From Salinimicrobium sediminilitoris (GTDB taxonomy: Bacteria; Bacteroidota; Bacteroidia; Flavobacteriales; Flavobacteriaceae): 56,656 nucleotides of DNA. Below the pieces are notes generated by a model. The model did no database searches. It was not told the DNA's origin and saw only the letters and a program-made list of their open reading frames with translations. The translations under genes were made by a program, and so were the position numbers. This document shows positions 16,730 through 25,752 of this stretch, piece after piece (within the stretch, counting starts at the first letter, position 1; the number at the start of each line of letters is the position of its first letter). The DNA lies in NCBI RefSeq assembly GCF_020866905.1, contig NZ_JAIVCC010000002.1, positions 655,852 through 712,507 on the forward strand, read 5' to 3'.

Positions 16730-18550
16730 ATGAGCACACAAACAGATAGTAACAAGAAAGACCTTCTACGCGGAGGGCAATTCCTGGTAAAGGAAACCAG
16801 TGCAGAGAATGTTTTCACTCCAGAAGATTTCTCCGATGAGCAAAAAATGATGCGGGATTCGGTACAGGAATTCGTGAACCGCGAGCTGATGCCGAAAAGG
16901 GAAGAATTCGAAAAGAAGAATTATGAGCTTACCGAAGACCTTATGAAAAAGGCCGGGGAAATGGGCTTTTTAGGAGTTTCGGTCCCCGAAGAATATGATG
17001 GCCTGGGAATGGGATTTGTCACTACTATGCTTGTGGTAGATTATATTTCGGGAGCTACGGGATCTTTTTCCACAGCTTTTGGAGCACACTCGGGGATTGG
17101 AACACTTCCAATCACGCTTTACGGTAATGAAGAGCAGAAGAAAAAATATCTTCCGAAGCTTGCCACAGGAGAGTGGTTTGGAGCTTATGCTTTGACAGAA
17201 CCGGGAGCAGGTAGTGATGCAAATTCAGGAAAGACCAAGGCAGTTCTTTCTGAAGATGGAAAATTTTATAATATCACCGGACAAAAAATGTGGATCTCCA
17301 ATGCGGGCTTCTGCAATATGATGATCGTTTTCGCCCGAATCGAAGATGATAAGAACATCACCGGATTTATTGTGGAATACGATTCCGAAAACCCAAATGG
17401 AATCTCCCTGGGAGAAGAAGAAAAGAAACTGGGAATCCACTCCTCCTCTACCCGACAGGTGTTCTTTAACGATACAAAAGTACCGGTAGAAAATATGCTT
17501 TCAGAAAGAGGGAGCGGTTTCAAGATCGCGATGAATGCCTTGAACGTTGGACGTATAAAACTAGCCGGAGCTTGTTTGGACGCACAACGCCGCTCAATCG
17601 ATGCTTCAGTGAAGTACGCAAATGATCGCGTACAGTTTAAAACTCCGATAGCCAATTTTGGTGCAATTCAGTCGAAATTAGCCGAAATGGCAACTTCGGC
17701 TTATGCCGGGGAATCTGCTTCATATCGTGCTGCTAAAGATATTGAGGACAGGATTTCAATCCGTCAGGAAGAAGGAAATTCTCACCAGGAAGCCGAATTG
17801 AAAGGAGTTGAGGAATACGCCATAGAGTGTTCTATCTTAAAAGTTGCAGCTTCAGAAGATCTTCAGAATTGTACAGATGAAGGAATACAGATCTTTGGAG
17901 GAATGGGCTTCTCGGCCGATGCTCCTATGGAATCTGCATGGAGAGATGCGAGAATTACCAGGATATATGAAGGTACTAATGAGATCAACCGCATGCTTTG
18001 TGTGGGAATGCTCGTGAAAAAGGCCATGAAAGGACACGTGGACCTTCTTGGACCAGCGACTAAAGTTGGAGAAGAACTCACCGGAATTCCTTCTTTTGAC
18101 AAGCCAGATTATTCAGAGCTTTTTGCCGAAGAAAAGGAAATGGTGAAAAAGTTGAAAAAAGTATTTTTGATGGTTGCAGGTAGTGCTGTTCAAAAATTTG
18201 GACCTCAGCTTGAAGATCACCAACAGTTGCTGCTGGCTTCTGCCGATATTCTTATCGAGATCTATATGGCCGAGTCTACTATTCTTAGGACAGAGAAAAA
18301 TGTAAACCGTTTTGGTGCCGACAGCCAGAAAGAACAAATTGCAATGTCGAAATTGTATTTATATCACGCTGTTGACACTATAAACCAAAAAGCCAAGGAA
18401 GGAATTGTTTCTTTTGCTGAAGGTGATGAACAAAGAATGATGTTGATGGGCTTGAAGAGATTCACCAAATATGAGAACCATCCAAACGTAGTGGAACTGC
18501 GTAAGACAATTGCGGAAAAAGTAATTTCTGAAAATAAATATCCTTTCTAA
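16730..18550 (+). CDS. fadE: Acyl-CoA dehydrogenase (FadE type)
   Basis: The 606-residue flavoprotein introduces the trans-2 double bond into acyl-CoA, the first oxidation of the beta-oxidation cycle. The acyl-CoA dehydrogenase fold covers about residues 35-430: YALTEPGAGSDA near 153-164, KMWISNAG near 186-193, and the catalytic base predicted as Glu414 in RIYEGTNEINR. The further 175 C-terminal residues are typical of the long Bacillus FadE and Bacteroidota proteins. It is the last gene of the operon, closed by a terminator. An electron-transfer flavoprotein should serve as acceptor but is not in this window. Confidence 0.95.
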   Translation: MSTQTDSNKKDLLRGGQFLVKETSAENVFTPEDFSDEQKMMRDSVQEFVNRELMPKREEFEKKNYELTEDLMKKAGEMGFLGVSVPEEYDGLGMGFVTTMLVVDYISGATGSFSTAFGAHSGIGTLPITLYGNEEQKKKYLPKLATGEWFGAYALTEPGAGSDANSGKTKAVLSEDGKFYNITGQKMWISNAGFCNMMIVFARIEDDKNITGFIVEYDSENPNGISLGEEEKKLGIHSSSTRQVFFNDTKVPVENMLSERGSGFKIAMNALNVGRIKLAGACLDAQRRSIDASVKYANDRVQFKTPIANFGAIQSKLAEMATSAYAGESASYRAAKDIEDRISIRQEEGNSHQEAELKGVEEYAIECSILKVAASEDLQNCTDEGIQIFGGMGFSADAPMESAWRDARITRIYEGTNEINRMLCVGMLVKKAMKGHVDLLGPATKVGEELTGIPSFDKPDYSELFAEEKEMVKKLKKVFLMVAGSAVQKFGPQLEDHQQLLLASADILIEIYMAESTILRTEKNVNRFGADSQKEQIAMSKLYLYHAVDTINQKAKEGIVSFAEGDEQRMMLMGLKRFTKYENHPNVVELRKTIAEKVISENKYPF

Positions 18551-18579
18551 AATATAATTTGCGTCAATTAAATCTGATG

Positions 18580-18607
18580 AAGGTCGCCACTGGCGGCCTT
18601 TTTCTTT
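18580..18607 (+). terminator. Terminator of the fad operon
   Basis: AAGGTCGCC (18580-18588) pairs with GGCGGCCTT (18592-18600), one wobble pair, loop ACT, followed by TTTTTC. Confidence 0.85.
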
Positions 18608-18675
18608 TTGGTATTTCTTTAACAGCCTATATGAATTCCATTTTTTAGCTTGATAGAAACGGAAATACCACACCT

Positions 18676-19743
18676 ATGGGAGATACAACCCGCAACATCC
18701 TCTTGTTTTTAGCAGCATTAATTGTATTATACTTTTTGCTGCATTTTGTATTGAAGAGACTGGGAAAGGATCCCAGTAATATATTACCTCATAATATTGC
18801 CAGCCGTTTAAAGATCCCCATCATTATTCTTTTTTTGGTGGTTGCCATACAGGCCATTCTTATCCGCAGAGAAATTATAACAAATGAAGGGCAGGTAGAT
18901 TTCTTTCAGCAATTGCGTTCCATTCTGCTTATTTTAAGTCTTACCTGGTTTATCGTGGTGGCTATAAGGGTTGCCAAAAATCAATTTTTAAAGCAGTTTG
19001 ATGTCACCACTCAAAATAATTTAAGGGCCCGTAAATTCTATACTCAGTTCAACATTATTGAAAGAATTTCGATTTTCGTCGTCGTACTTTTTGCCTTGGG
19101 GATTGCACTCCTCACTTTTGACGGAGTTGAAGAAATTGGTGTAAGCATCCTCACCTCTGCCGGAATTGCCGGTATAATTCTGGGACTTTCTGCTCAAAAA
19201 GTCTTTGGAACTATTTTCGCCGGTATTCAGATAGCGATTGCACAACCCATACGTATAGATGATGTTGTTATAGTTGAAGGGGAATGGGGGAAAATTGAAG
19301 AAATAAAACTCACCTATGTGGTAGTAAAAATTTGGGATAAGCGACGGCTTGTACTTCCCACTACCTACTTCATTGAGAAACCTTTCCAGAACTGGACCAG
19401 GAATTCATCGGACATTCTTGGCACCGTTTTCATCTATACAGATTTTGACCTTCCTATAGACAAACTAAGAGAGGAACTTACGCGCCTGCTCAATGCCACA
19501 GAACTATGGGATAGAGAAGTGAATGTCATACAGGTCACCGATCTTACCGAAAACACCATGGAACTAAGGGCATTAATGAGTGCAAAAGATGCACCCACGG
19601 CCTGGGACCTGCGGGTGTATGCCAGGGAAAATCTCCTTAAATTCATCCAGGAAAATTACCCCGACAGTTTACCGCGTACCCGTATTAATATTAAAGAAGA
19701 TCTTCCTCCCCAAGAAGGATCTTCAAACGAGCCTCAGACGTAA
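18676..19743 (+). CDS. MscS-family mechanosensitive channel
   Basis: The 355-residue inner-membrane channel is predicted to release solutes on hypo-osmotic shock. Membrane segments are seen near 7-26, 46-63, 80-100, 128-147 and the pore helix 155-190, with the Gly/Ala pattern AGIAGIILGLSAQKVFGTI and the following IAQPIRIDDVV that marks the beta domain. The C-terminal region is cytoplasmic. It lies next to trehalose and GH15 genes, fitting a role in osmotic adjustment (inference). Its last 53 bp overlap the 3' end of the opposing GH15 gene, so its C-terminal residues are coded on the other strand of GH15. Confidence 0.92.
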   Translation: MGDTTRNILLFLAALIVLYFLLHFVLKRLGKDPSNILPHNIASRLKIPIIILFLVVAIQAILIRREIITNEGQVDFFQQLRSILLILSLTWFIVVAIRVAKNQFLKQFDVTTQNNLRARKFYTQFNIIERISIFVVVLFALGIALLTFDGVEEIGVSILTSAGIAGIILGLSAQKVFGTIFAGIQIAIAQPIRIDDVVIVEGEWGKIEEIKLTYVVVKIWDKRRLVLPTTYFIEKPFQNWTRNSSDILGTVFIYTDFDLPIDKLREELTRLLNATELWDREVNVIQVTDLTENTMELRALMSAKDAPTAWDLRVYARENLLKFIQENYPDSLPRTRINIKEDLPPQEGSSNEPQT

Positions 19744-21508
19744 TATTCTGAGAGAAATTCATTGCTGTTTCAATTAGTGCCAGGTGTGAATAAGCCTGTG
19801 GGAAATTGCCCAGCAAACGTTTGGTTTCAAAATCGAGATCTTCACTAAATAAGCCCAAATGGTTACTGTAGGAAAGCAATTGATCGAACATCTTCATTGC
19901 TTTTTCCTTTTCTCCAATTTTGTAAAGGCTGTTTATAAACCAGAAGGTACAAATAGTAAAAGATGAAGAAGGAGTCCCAAAATCGTCCTTGTTTTTGTAC
20001 CTGAATAAAAGTCCGTTATAGCTAAGCTCTCTTTCTGTAGCCTTCACGGTACTTATATATCGGGGATCTTTAGCTTTGATAAAGCCATAATTCTCCATCA
20101 ATAAAGTAGAGGCATCAAGATCTTTGGAACCGTATGACTGGGTGTAAGCCTGGACCTCCTCATTCCAGCCGCGGTGATAAATATCTTCATATATCTCCTG
20201 CCGCAGGTCCTTCCACTTCTGATCGTTGATCCCGTTCCTAAGGATCTCTCCAATTTTTACAGCTCTATCGACAGCTACCCAGCATAACAATTTAGAAAAA
20301 GTAAAATGCCGCTCTTCGGTCCTGAATTCCCATATTCCCTTGTCCGGTTGTTTCCAGTGCTCTTCAACAATACGCACAATACCCCGAACAATGGTCCAAA
20401 GTTCTTCGCTATTAGCCAGGGTGGTTTCAAACCTTAGAAATTGCTGATAGATCACTTCCATGAGAATTCCATAGATGTCATTCTGCTTTTGAATATATGC
20501 AGCATTCCCAATGCGTACCGGCTTTGAACCTTCATAGCCATCGAGGTGAGTAAGGATATGTTCGGTCAATTCCTTTTCACCGTTGATCCCATACATGATC
20601 TGCAGTTTTTCATCCTTATTCGGAATAAGATCGATAATAAACTGCAGGAAGTGCTCAGCCGATTCCCGGTGCCCCAGGCTACTCATTACCTTTATCACCA
20701 TGGAAGCATCGCGAATCCAGCAAAAACGGTAATCCCAGTTGCGCACTTCCCCAATGGTTTCGGGCAGGGAGGTGGTCACAGCTGCAAGAACCGCTCCCGT
20801 CTTTTGATAGGTCATAGCCTTTAGTACAAGAGCACTTCGGTTTATGGCCTCATCGTAATGCGGAAATTTGGTGGTAGCTTCGCTCCAGTTCATCCAATAA
20901 GTCTTGGTTCGCTGAAACTTTAAATAGGCTCTTTCCAGATTTTGTTCCCTGAGTTTTTCATGATATCCCATTAAAAAATAGGCATTCTCCTCCAGGGTTA
21001 TCTCCTCCCCGTTTAATACCTGGTCCAGGTCCAGGCTACTATATAGATACAGGGAATCATAAGTGCCTTCTTTGGTAAAGCTCTTAAGATAATAGCGATG
21101 ATTTTCGGTAATTGTTTCTTCCCGGGCGTAGTTCAGGCGGGGTTGATAGCCTACCTTAAATTTAGGGGAACCTTTTAAAAGGTTAACATATCTTACCACA
21201 TCTGGCGGGGTATAAAAAGTTCCATCCTCCTCCTTGTAGCGAGGCATAAAATCTATCACCTGAAATGCAGCTTCTTCCGAAGCAAAGGTGGTACACAATA
21301 TATTAGTCTTCCGAAGGTATTTTTGAGAAATGTCATAATCTGAAGACACTTCAAAAGAAAAATGTCCTCCTATATTTTTATCGAGCAATTTTGCAAAGAC
21401 CGAAGCCGAATTAAAATTAGGCAAACAACACCAGTCGAGGGAGCCTGATTTCGTGATCAAGGCAGCACTTTTGCAGTTGCCGATCAATCCATAATCCAAT
21501 GTTTTCAT
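19691..21508 (-). CDS. Glycoside hydrolase family 15 protein (glucoamylase-like)
   Basis: The 605-residue cytoplasmic protein has the N-terminal beta-sandwich (MKTLDYGLIGNCKSAALITKS...) and C-terminal alpha/alpha toroid of bacterial GH15 enzymes. GEVRNWDYRFCWIRDAS is the conserved core; GWNEEVQAYTQSYGSKDLDAST and the later ALIE segment are also typical. Family members include glucoamylases, glucodextranases and some trehalases. Divergence from the trehalose synthase gene 95 bp away suggests a trehalose- or maltodextrin-linked role, perhaps trehalose hydrolysis; this is inference. It overlaps mscS tail to tail by 53 bp. Confidence 0.88.
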   Translation of the reverse strand: MKTLDYGLIGNCKSAALITKSGSLDWCCLPNFNSASVFAKLLDKNIGGHFSFEVSSDYDISQKYLRKTNILCTTFASEEAAFQVIDFMPRYKEEDGTFYTPPDVVRYVNLLKGSPKFKVGYQPRLNYAREETITENHRYYLKSFTKEGTYDSLYLYSSLDLDQVLNGEEITLEENAYFLMGYHEKLREQNLERAYLKFQRTKTYWMNWSEATTKFPHYDEAINRSALVLKAMTYQKTGAVLAAVTTSLPETIGEVRNWDYRFCWIRDASMVIKVMSSLGHRESAEHFLQFIIDLIPNKDEKLQIMYGINGEKELTEHILTHLDGYEGSKPVRIGNAAYIQKQNDIYGILMEVIYQQFLRFETTLANSEELWTIVRGIVRIVEEHWKQPDKGIWEFRTEERHFTFSKLLCWVAVDRAVKIGEILRNGINDQKWKDLRQEIYEDIYHRGWNEEVQAYTQSYGSKDLDASTLLMENYGFIKAKDPRYISTVKATERELSYNGLLFRYKNKDDFGTPSSSFTICTFWFINSLYKIGEKEKAMKMFDQLLSYSNHLGLFSEDLDFETKRLLGNFPQAYSHLALIETAMNFSQNITSEARLKILLGEEDLL

Positions 21509-21603
21509 TTAGTCTTAAAGTTCTTTTAAAATGGTAGGGGGCTTATTTTAAATTTCGGAAATTTAAGCAAAATGAATAAGATAGAACCCGCTTAAAATTT
21601 ACT

Positions 21604-23820
21604 ATGGGCAAAACAATAATAATCTCTAATCGCCTACCCTTACAAATAAATATTACTGAAGATGAAAAATTAGAAGTTACACCCAGTGTCGGAGGACTTG
21701 CCACAGGATTAAAAAGTTTTCATGAGGAAGGAGACAGCATATGGATTGGATGGACAGGCCTCTCTGCTGATGATATTCCCGAAGGGATGGAGGAGGAAGT
21801 GAAATCTGAAGCCAGGAAACAGGGATGTATACCCGTCACTTTAACCACAGAAGAAATTGAAAAATTTTATTACGGCTTCAGTAACCGCACCATTTGGCCT
21901 TTGTTCCATTATTTTATGGAATACACAGAATTTCACCCCGATCATTGGGAGGCTTATAAACAAGTAAATGAAAAATACGCCGAGGCAGTTGTAGAGCACC
22001 TTGATGATGACGATGTGGTCTGGGTTCACGACTACCAGCTGTTGTTATTACCCGAGTATATTAGAAAGAAAAATTCGAAGGTAACTATTGGCTTTTTTAA
22101 TCATATTCCTTTCCCTTCTTCTGAAGTTTTCAGGACCCTCCCGTGGAGGGAAGAAGTATTAAAAGGTATGCTGGGGGCCGATCTTATTGGTTTTCACACT
22201 TATGATTATGAGAGACACTTCCTGCGCTCTGTCAATCGAATACTTCGCCACGATATTAACTTTAATAGTGTCAATATTGGCGGCCGTATAGTGAGGTCGG
22301 ATTCGTTCCCGATGGGAATAGATTACAAGAAATTCAGAACCGCCGCAAAAGAGCATTTTAATCAGCCGCGAAGTGAGAACTCCGATATCCAAAAAAAGCT
22401 GGATTATCACAAATATGTGACCCGCAACACCAAATTGATACTTTCTATAGATCGTTTGGATTACACCAAGGGAATTGCCAACAGAATCAGGGCATTTGGA
22501 TATTTCCTTGAGAAGTACCCCGAGTATCAGGAAAAAGTGAGGCTTATTATGCTGGCGGTGCCTTCGCGAACAAATGTTCCGCAGTACCAACTATTGAAAA
22601 AAGAGATTGACGAGCTGGTGGGCCGTATCAATGGTAAGTTTGCTTCAATAAACTGGACACCTATCTGGTATTTTTACCGCTCAATGCCCTTTGAAAATCT
22701 TATTGATCTTTACACCTCCAGTGATGTTGCACTCATCACCCCTACCCGTGACGGGATGAACCTGGTTGCGAAAGAATACGTCGCCACCAGGACAGACCAA
22801 ACAGGAGTGCTAATTCTTAGTGAAATGGCAGGTGCGGCACATGAATTAAATGAGGCGCTTATCATTAACCCTAATAATTTTGAACAAATAGTAGACAGCA
22901 TAAAACTGGCTCTCGAAATGCCCAAAGAAGAGCAGGTGCGTCGTAATAAGCTGCTTCAAAAAAGGCTTAAGCGGTATAATGTAGAGAAGTGGGCTAAAGA
23001 TTTTATGAAGAGCCTGCGGGAAACCAAAGATTCCCGAAAAGCTTTCAAGGCTATACAAATTACAGAGAATATTAAAAAGGACCTTTTTGATAAATATAGT
23101 GCGGCACAGCGCCGCATCCTGTTCCTGGATTATGATGGCACCCTTCGTAAATTTGTGGACAAGCCCGATGACGCCATGCCCGATCCTGATCTCCTTCAAT
23201 TGGTTACAAGACTTGGGGAACAAAAAAACACACGGGTAGTACTCATAAGCGGAAGAGACAAAGAAACCCTTGGAACCTGGTGGAAGAATGTTCCCATAGA
23301 ATTAATTTCTGAACACGGGGTCTGGAACCGACCGGTAAATGAAAGCTGGCAATTAACAGAAAATCTCAACAATAACTGGATGTCCTCTGTTCGTCCTGTT
23401 TTGGAGACTTATGTAGATCGAACTCCCGGCACCTTCATTGAAGAAAAGAACTTCTCTCTTGCGTGGCATTATAGAAAAGCAAATCCCGAATTAGGCGAAG
23501 TAAGAGCGAATGAACTTTCGGCAGTCCTTAAGGACATGATCTCTAATCATGGCTTAACCGTGTTACAGGGAAATAAGGTTCTTGAAATTAAGAATAGCGG
23601 AGTAAATAAAGGTAAGGCAGCCAATAAATTGCTGGTAGAAAAATACGATTTTATCTTTGCCATAGGTGATGACTGGACCGATGAATACCTGTTTACTGAA
23701 CTTCCGGATCAAACAGTAAGTGTTAAAGTGGGAAGGAATAAGACTAAGGCAAAATACTACGTAGATGATGTAGATGAGGTGCTTGAATTATTGGGGCAAT
23801 TTGTAAGCCTTACCCGTTGA
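21604..23820 (+). CDS. otsBA: Bifunctional trehalose-6-phosphate synthase / phosphatase (OtsA-OtsB fusion)
   Basis: The 738-residue fusion makes trehalose from UDP-glucose (or another NDP-glucose) and glucose 6-phosphate, then removes the phosphate. Residues 1 to about 470 are a GT20 synthase: SVGGLATGL near 28-36, WVHDYQLLLLP 140-150, IDRLDYTKGI 282-291 and PTRDGMNLVAKEY 380-392. From about 500 a HAD phosphatase follows, with nucleophile Asp509 and Asp511 in FLDYDGT and the late DDWTDEYLF motif. The product is a compatible solute and stress protectant, in keeping with the adjacent MscS channel and stress genes. A divergent promoter region of 95 bp separates it from GH15. Confidence 0.95.
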   Translation: MGKTIIISNRLPLQINITEDEKLEVTPSVGGLATGLKSFHEEGDSIWIGWTGLSADDIPEGMEEEVKSEARKQGCIPVTLTTEEIEKFYYGFSNRTIWPLFHYFMEYTEFHPDHWEAYKQVNEKYAEAVVEHLDDDDVVWVHDYQLLLLPEYIRKKNSKVTIGFFNHIPFPSSEVFRTLPWREEVLKGMLGADLIGFHTYDYERHFLRSVNRILRHDINFNSVNIGGRIVRSDSFPMGIDYKKFRTAAKEHFNQPRSENSDIQKKLDYHKYVTRNTKLILSIDRLDYTKGIANRIRAFGYFLEKYPEYQEKVRLIMLAVPSRTNVPQYQLLKKEIDELVGRINGKFASINWTPIWYFYRSMPFENLIDLYTSSDVALITPTRDGMNLVAKEYVATRTDQTGVLILSEMAGAAHELNEALIINPNNFEQIVDSIKLALEMPKEEQVRRNKLLQKRLKRYNVEKWAKDFMKSLRETKDSRKAFKAIQITENIKKDLFDKYSAAQRRILFLDYDGTLRKFVDKPDDAMPDPDLLQLVTRLGEQKNTRVVLISGRDKETLGTWWKNVPIELISEHGVWNRPVNESWQLTENLNNNWMSSVRPVLETYVDRTPGTFIEEKNFSLAWHYRKANPELGEVRANELSAVLKDMISNHGLTVLQGNKVLEIKNSGVNKGKAANKLLVEKYDFIFAIGDDWTDEYLFTELPDQTVSVKVGRNKTKAKYYVDDVDEVLELLGQFVSLTR

Positions 23821-23904
23821 TATAGGAACAAAAACTGTTAAAAAGGAGTAAATATTAATTGTTATTTTAAATCAACCTTAACTCTGGTTTTCCATACGGA
23901 ACCT

Positions 23905-23922
23905 GCAAATAAGGTATATTAG
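23905..23922 (+). promoter_or_regulatory. Promoter-like element upstream of the YtxH gene
   Basis: GCAAATAAGGTATATTAG lies about 45-62 bases before the ATG. Closely related strings precede the genes at 27795 and 30818. TATATTAG resembles the TAnnTTTG -7 element. Confidence 0.45.
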
Positions 23923-23966
23923 CAATTGGATATTTAACCATTATCGAATTTAGAAAACAACGAAAC

Positions 23967-24233
23967 ATGAAAACAGGAAAAATTTTAGCAGGAATACTTT
24001 CAGGGGCTGCTCTTGGTGCTGTAGCAGGATTATTATTCGCACCAAAAAAAGGATCTGAAACACGCAAAAACATTGCTGATAAAGGCAACGAATATATGTA
24101 TGGAGCCAAAAGCAAATACAATGACCTAAGCGATAATCTTTCTCACAGATATGATTCTGTAAGATCAAAGATTAAAGGAAAGTCTAAAGAACTTCAAACA
24201 GAAATGGACGGAGATGATAAGATCATCTACTAA
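23967..24233 (+). CDS. YtxH domain-containing protein
   Basis: The 88-residue protein has a short N-terminus, one Gly/Ala-rich hydrophobic segment (ILAGILSGAALGAVAGLLFAP, residues 5-25) and a charged helical tail, the pattern of YtxH-like stress proteins. The tail includes KKGSETRKNIADKGNEYM. Bacillus YtxH is a general-stress protein; molecular function is unknown. It is probably membrane-anchored with the tail in the cytoplasm. It is monocistronic, with its own terminator, and shares an upstream element with the sodC and 27795 genes. Confidence 0.85.
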   Translation: MKTGKILAGILSGAALGAVAGLLFAPKKGSETRKNIADKGNEYMYGAKSKYNDLSDNLSHRYDSVRSKIKGKSKELQTEMDGDDKIIY

Positions 24234-24254
24234 GCCTTCTTGAAGATCTAAATT

Positions 24255-24281
24255 AAAGCTGCATTTCATGCAGCTTTTTTT
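24255..24281 (+). terminator. Terminator after the YtxH gene
   Basis: AAAGCTGCAT (24255-24264) pairs perfectly with ATGCAGCTTT (24268-24277) across a TTC loop and runs into TTTTT. Confidence 0.92.
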
Positions 24282-24327
24282 ATGTATTATTTTTCCTATT
24301 TTGTAACCAGGAATCTAAAAAATTAAT

Positions 24328-25683
24328 ATGCTTAAAAGTGCCATTTTTGCCACCTTTCTTTTTTGTGGTCTTACCAGCTTTTCTCAAGAGGTTGCACCAC
24401 CACAGGTAGACCTTAGAATTTATGATATAATTGAATCCGTTTCAGCCGATGAAATTGAAGCCGATATTCGTCGCCTCGCCGGTTTTGGAACACGAAATAC
24501 CTTTAGCGATACCGTTTCAAATACCCGCGGAATTGGAGCTGCCCGGAGGTTTATTAAAGCCGATCTTGAGAAAATTTCCAATGAGTGTAATAACTGTCTC
24601 GATGTATTTTACCAGAAGGATTTTGTCACCAAAGAAGGGAATAATCGCGTTCCCAAAGATGCATGGGTAGTAAATGTAGTGGCCGTGCAAAAAGGGACTA
24701 AATATCCAAACCGCTATGTTATCATGAGCGGTGACATTGATTCCCGCGCGAGCAACACTATGGATTTCAACACAGATGCTCCGGGAGCCAATGACAATGC
24801 CAGCGGAATGGCAGGAGTTATGGAGGCGGCACGTGTGCTTTCAAAATATGATTTTGAGAACAGCATTATATACCTTGGACTATCTGGAGAAGAACAGGGA
24901 TTGTTTGGGGGACAGGGTTTTGCTAAAATGGCTAAAGACGAAGGCTGGGACATCATAGGAGTTCTAAATAATGATATGATCGGCAATATTAAAGGAGTTG
25001 ACGGAGTAATTGATAACCGTAGCTTCAGGATCTTTTCTGAACCAGTTCCTCCCACAGAAACCGAGGACGAAAGAAGAATGAGAAGGTATTACGGAGGAGA
25101 AGTAGACGGTATTTCACGACAATTAGCCCGTTATGTTCATCGTACTACCGAAACCTATATGCCTGAAATGAACCCAATGATGATCTACAGACTTGACAGG
25201 TTTGGGCGTGGAGGCCATCACCGGCCTTTCAATGATCTTGGATTTGCAGGAATTAGGATCATGGAAGCCCATGAGAACTATAACCAGCAGCATCAGGATA
25301 TTCGTACTGAAGATGGGATCGAATATGGAGATGTTATTGAACATGTAAATTTTGATTACGCTGCCAAGCTAACCGCTGTGAACGCAATCACTATGGCAAG
25401 TCTGGCATGGGCACCACCTGCACCTGAAGAAGTAATGATTGGTGGAATTGTAGAACCTTCGGCCAAATTAAAATGGGAAAAAGTGACAGGCGATAATGTA
25501 GCCGGTTATAAGATTTACTGGAGGGAAACGACCTCCCCTCAATGGCAGCATTCCCGATTTGTCGGGAATGTAGACAACTTTACCCTCGAGGGAATAGTAA
25601 TAGATAATTTCTTCTTTGGTGTTTCGACCGTAGGGAAGAATGGAAATGAAAGTGTGGTAGTGTTTCCATCCGGCACCTTTTAG
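24328..25683 (+). CDS. Secreted M28 family metallopeptidase
   Basis: The 451-residue protein has a signal peptide (MLKSAIFATFLFCGLTSFSQ) and an M28 peptidase/aminopeptidase fold. Conserved elements are Asp156 in APGANDNASGMAG, the Glu pair 188-189 in GLSGEEQGLFG and Asp216 in LNNDMIGN; a late His pair region is HHRPFNDLGFAGIRIMEAHE. The first zinc ligand, usually His in a GHxD motif, is replaced: the segment reads MSGDIDSRA with Asp136. The last 80 residues look like a fibronectin III-like module (AKLKWEKVTGDNVAGYKIYW). It is expected to act on peptides in the periplasm or outside. Catalysis is likely but the changed ligand leaves some doubt. Confidence 0.85.
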   Translation: MLKSAIFATFLFCGLTSFSQEVAPPQVDLRIYDIIESVSADEIEADIRRLAGFGTRNTFSDTVSNTRGIGAARRFIKADLEKISNECNNCLDVFYQKDFVTKEGNNRVPKDAWVVNVVAVQKGTKYPNRYVIMSGDIDSRASNTMDFNTDAPGANDNASGMAGVMEAARVLSKYDFENSIIYLGLSGEEQGLFGGQGFAKMAKDEGWDIIGVLNNDMIGNIKGVDGVIDNRSFRIFSEPVPPTETEDERRMRRYYGGEVDGISRQLARYVHRTTETYMPEMNPMMIYRLDRFGRGGHHRPFNDLGFAGIRIMEAHENYNQQHQDIRTEDGIEYGDVIEHVNFDYAAKLTAVNAITMASLAWAPPAPEEVMIGGIVEPSAKLKWEKVTGDNVAGYKIYWRETTSPQWQHSRFVGNVDNFTLEGIVIDNFFFGVSTVGKNGNESVVVFPSGTF

Positions 25684-25725
25684 GGTCAAACAATAATTCC
25701 GGAAGCAAATTTTTTTTGAAATTTT

Positions 25726-25752
25726 AAATAGGGATCAAACGATCCCTATTTT
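25726..25752. terminator. Bidirectional terminator, M28 peptidase / App1 gene
   Basis: AAATAGGGATC (25726-25736) pairs perfectly with GATCCCTATTT (25741-25751), loop AAAC, then a T run. The stop codon of the minus-strand App1 gene (25735-25737) lies inside the stem. Confidence 0.92.
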
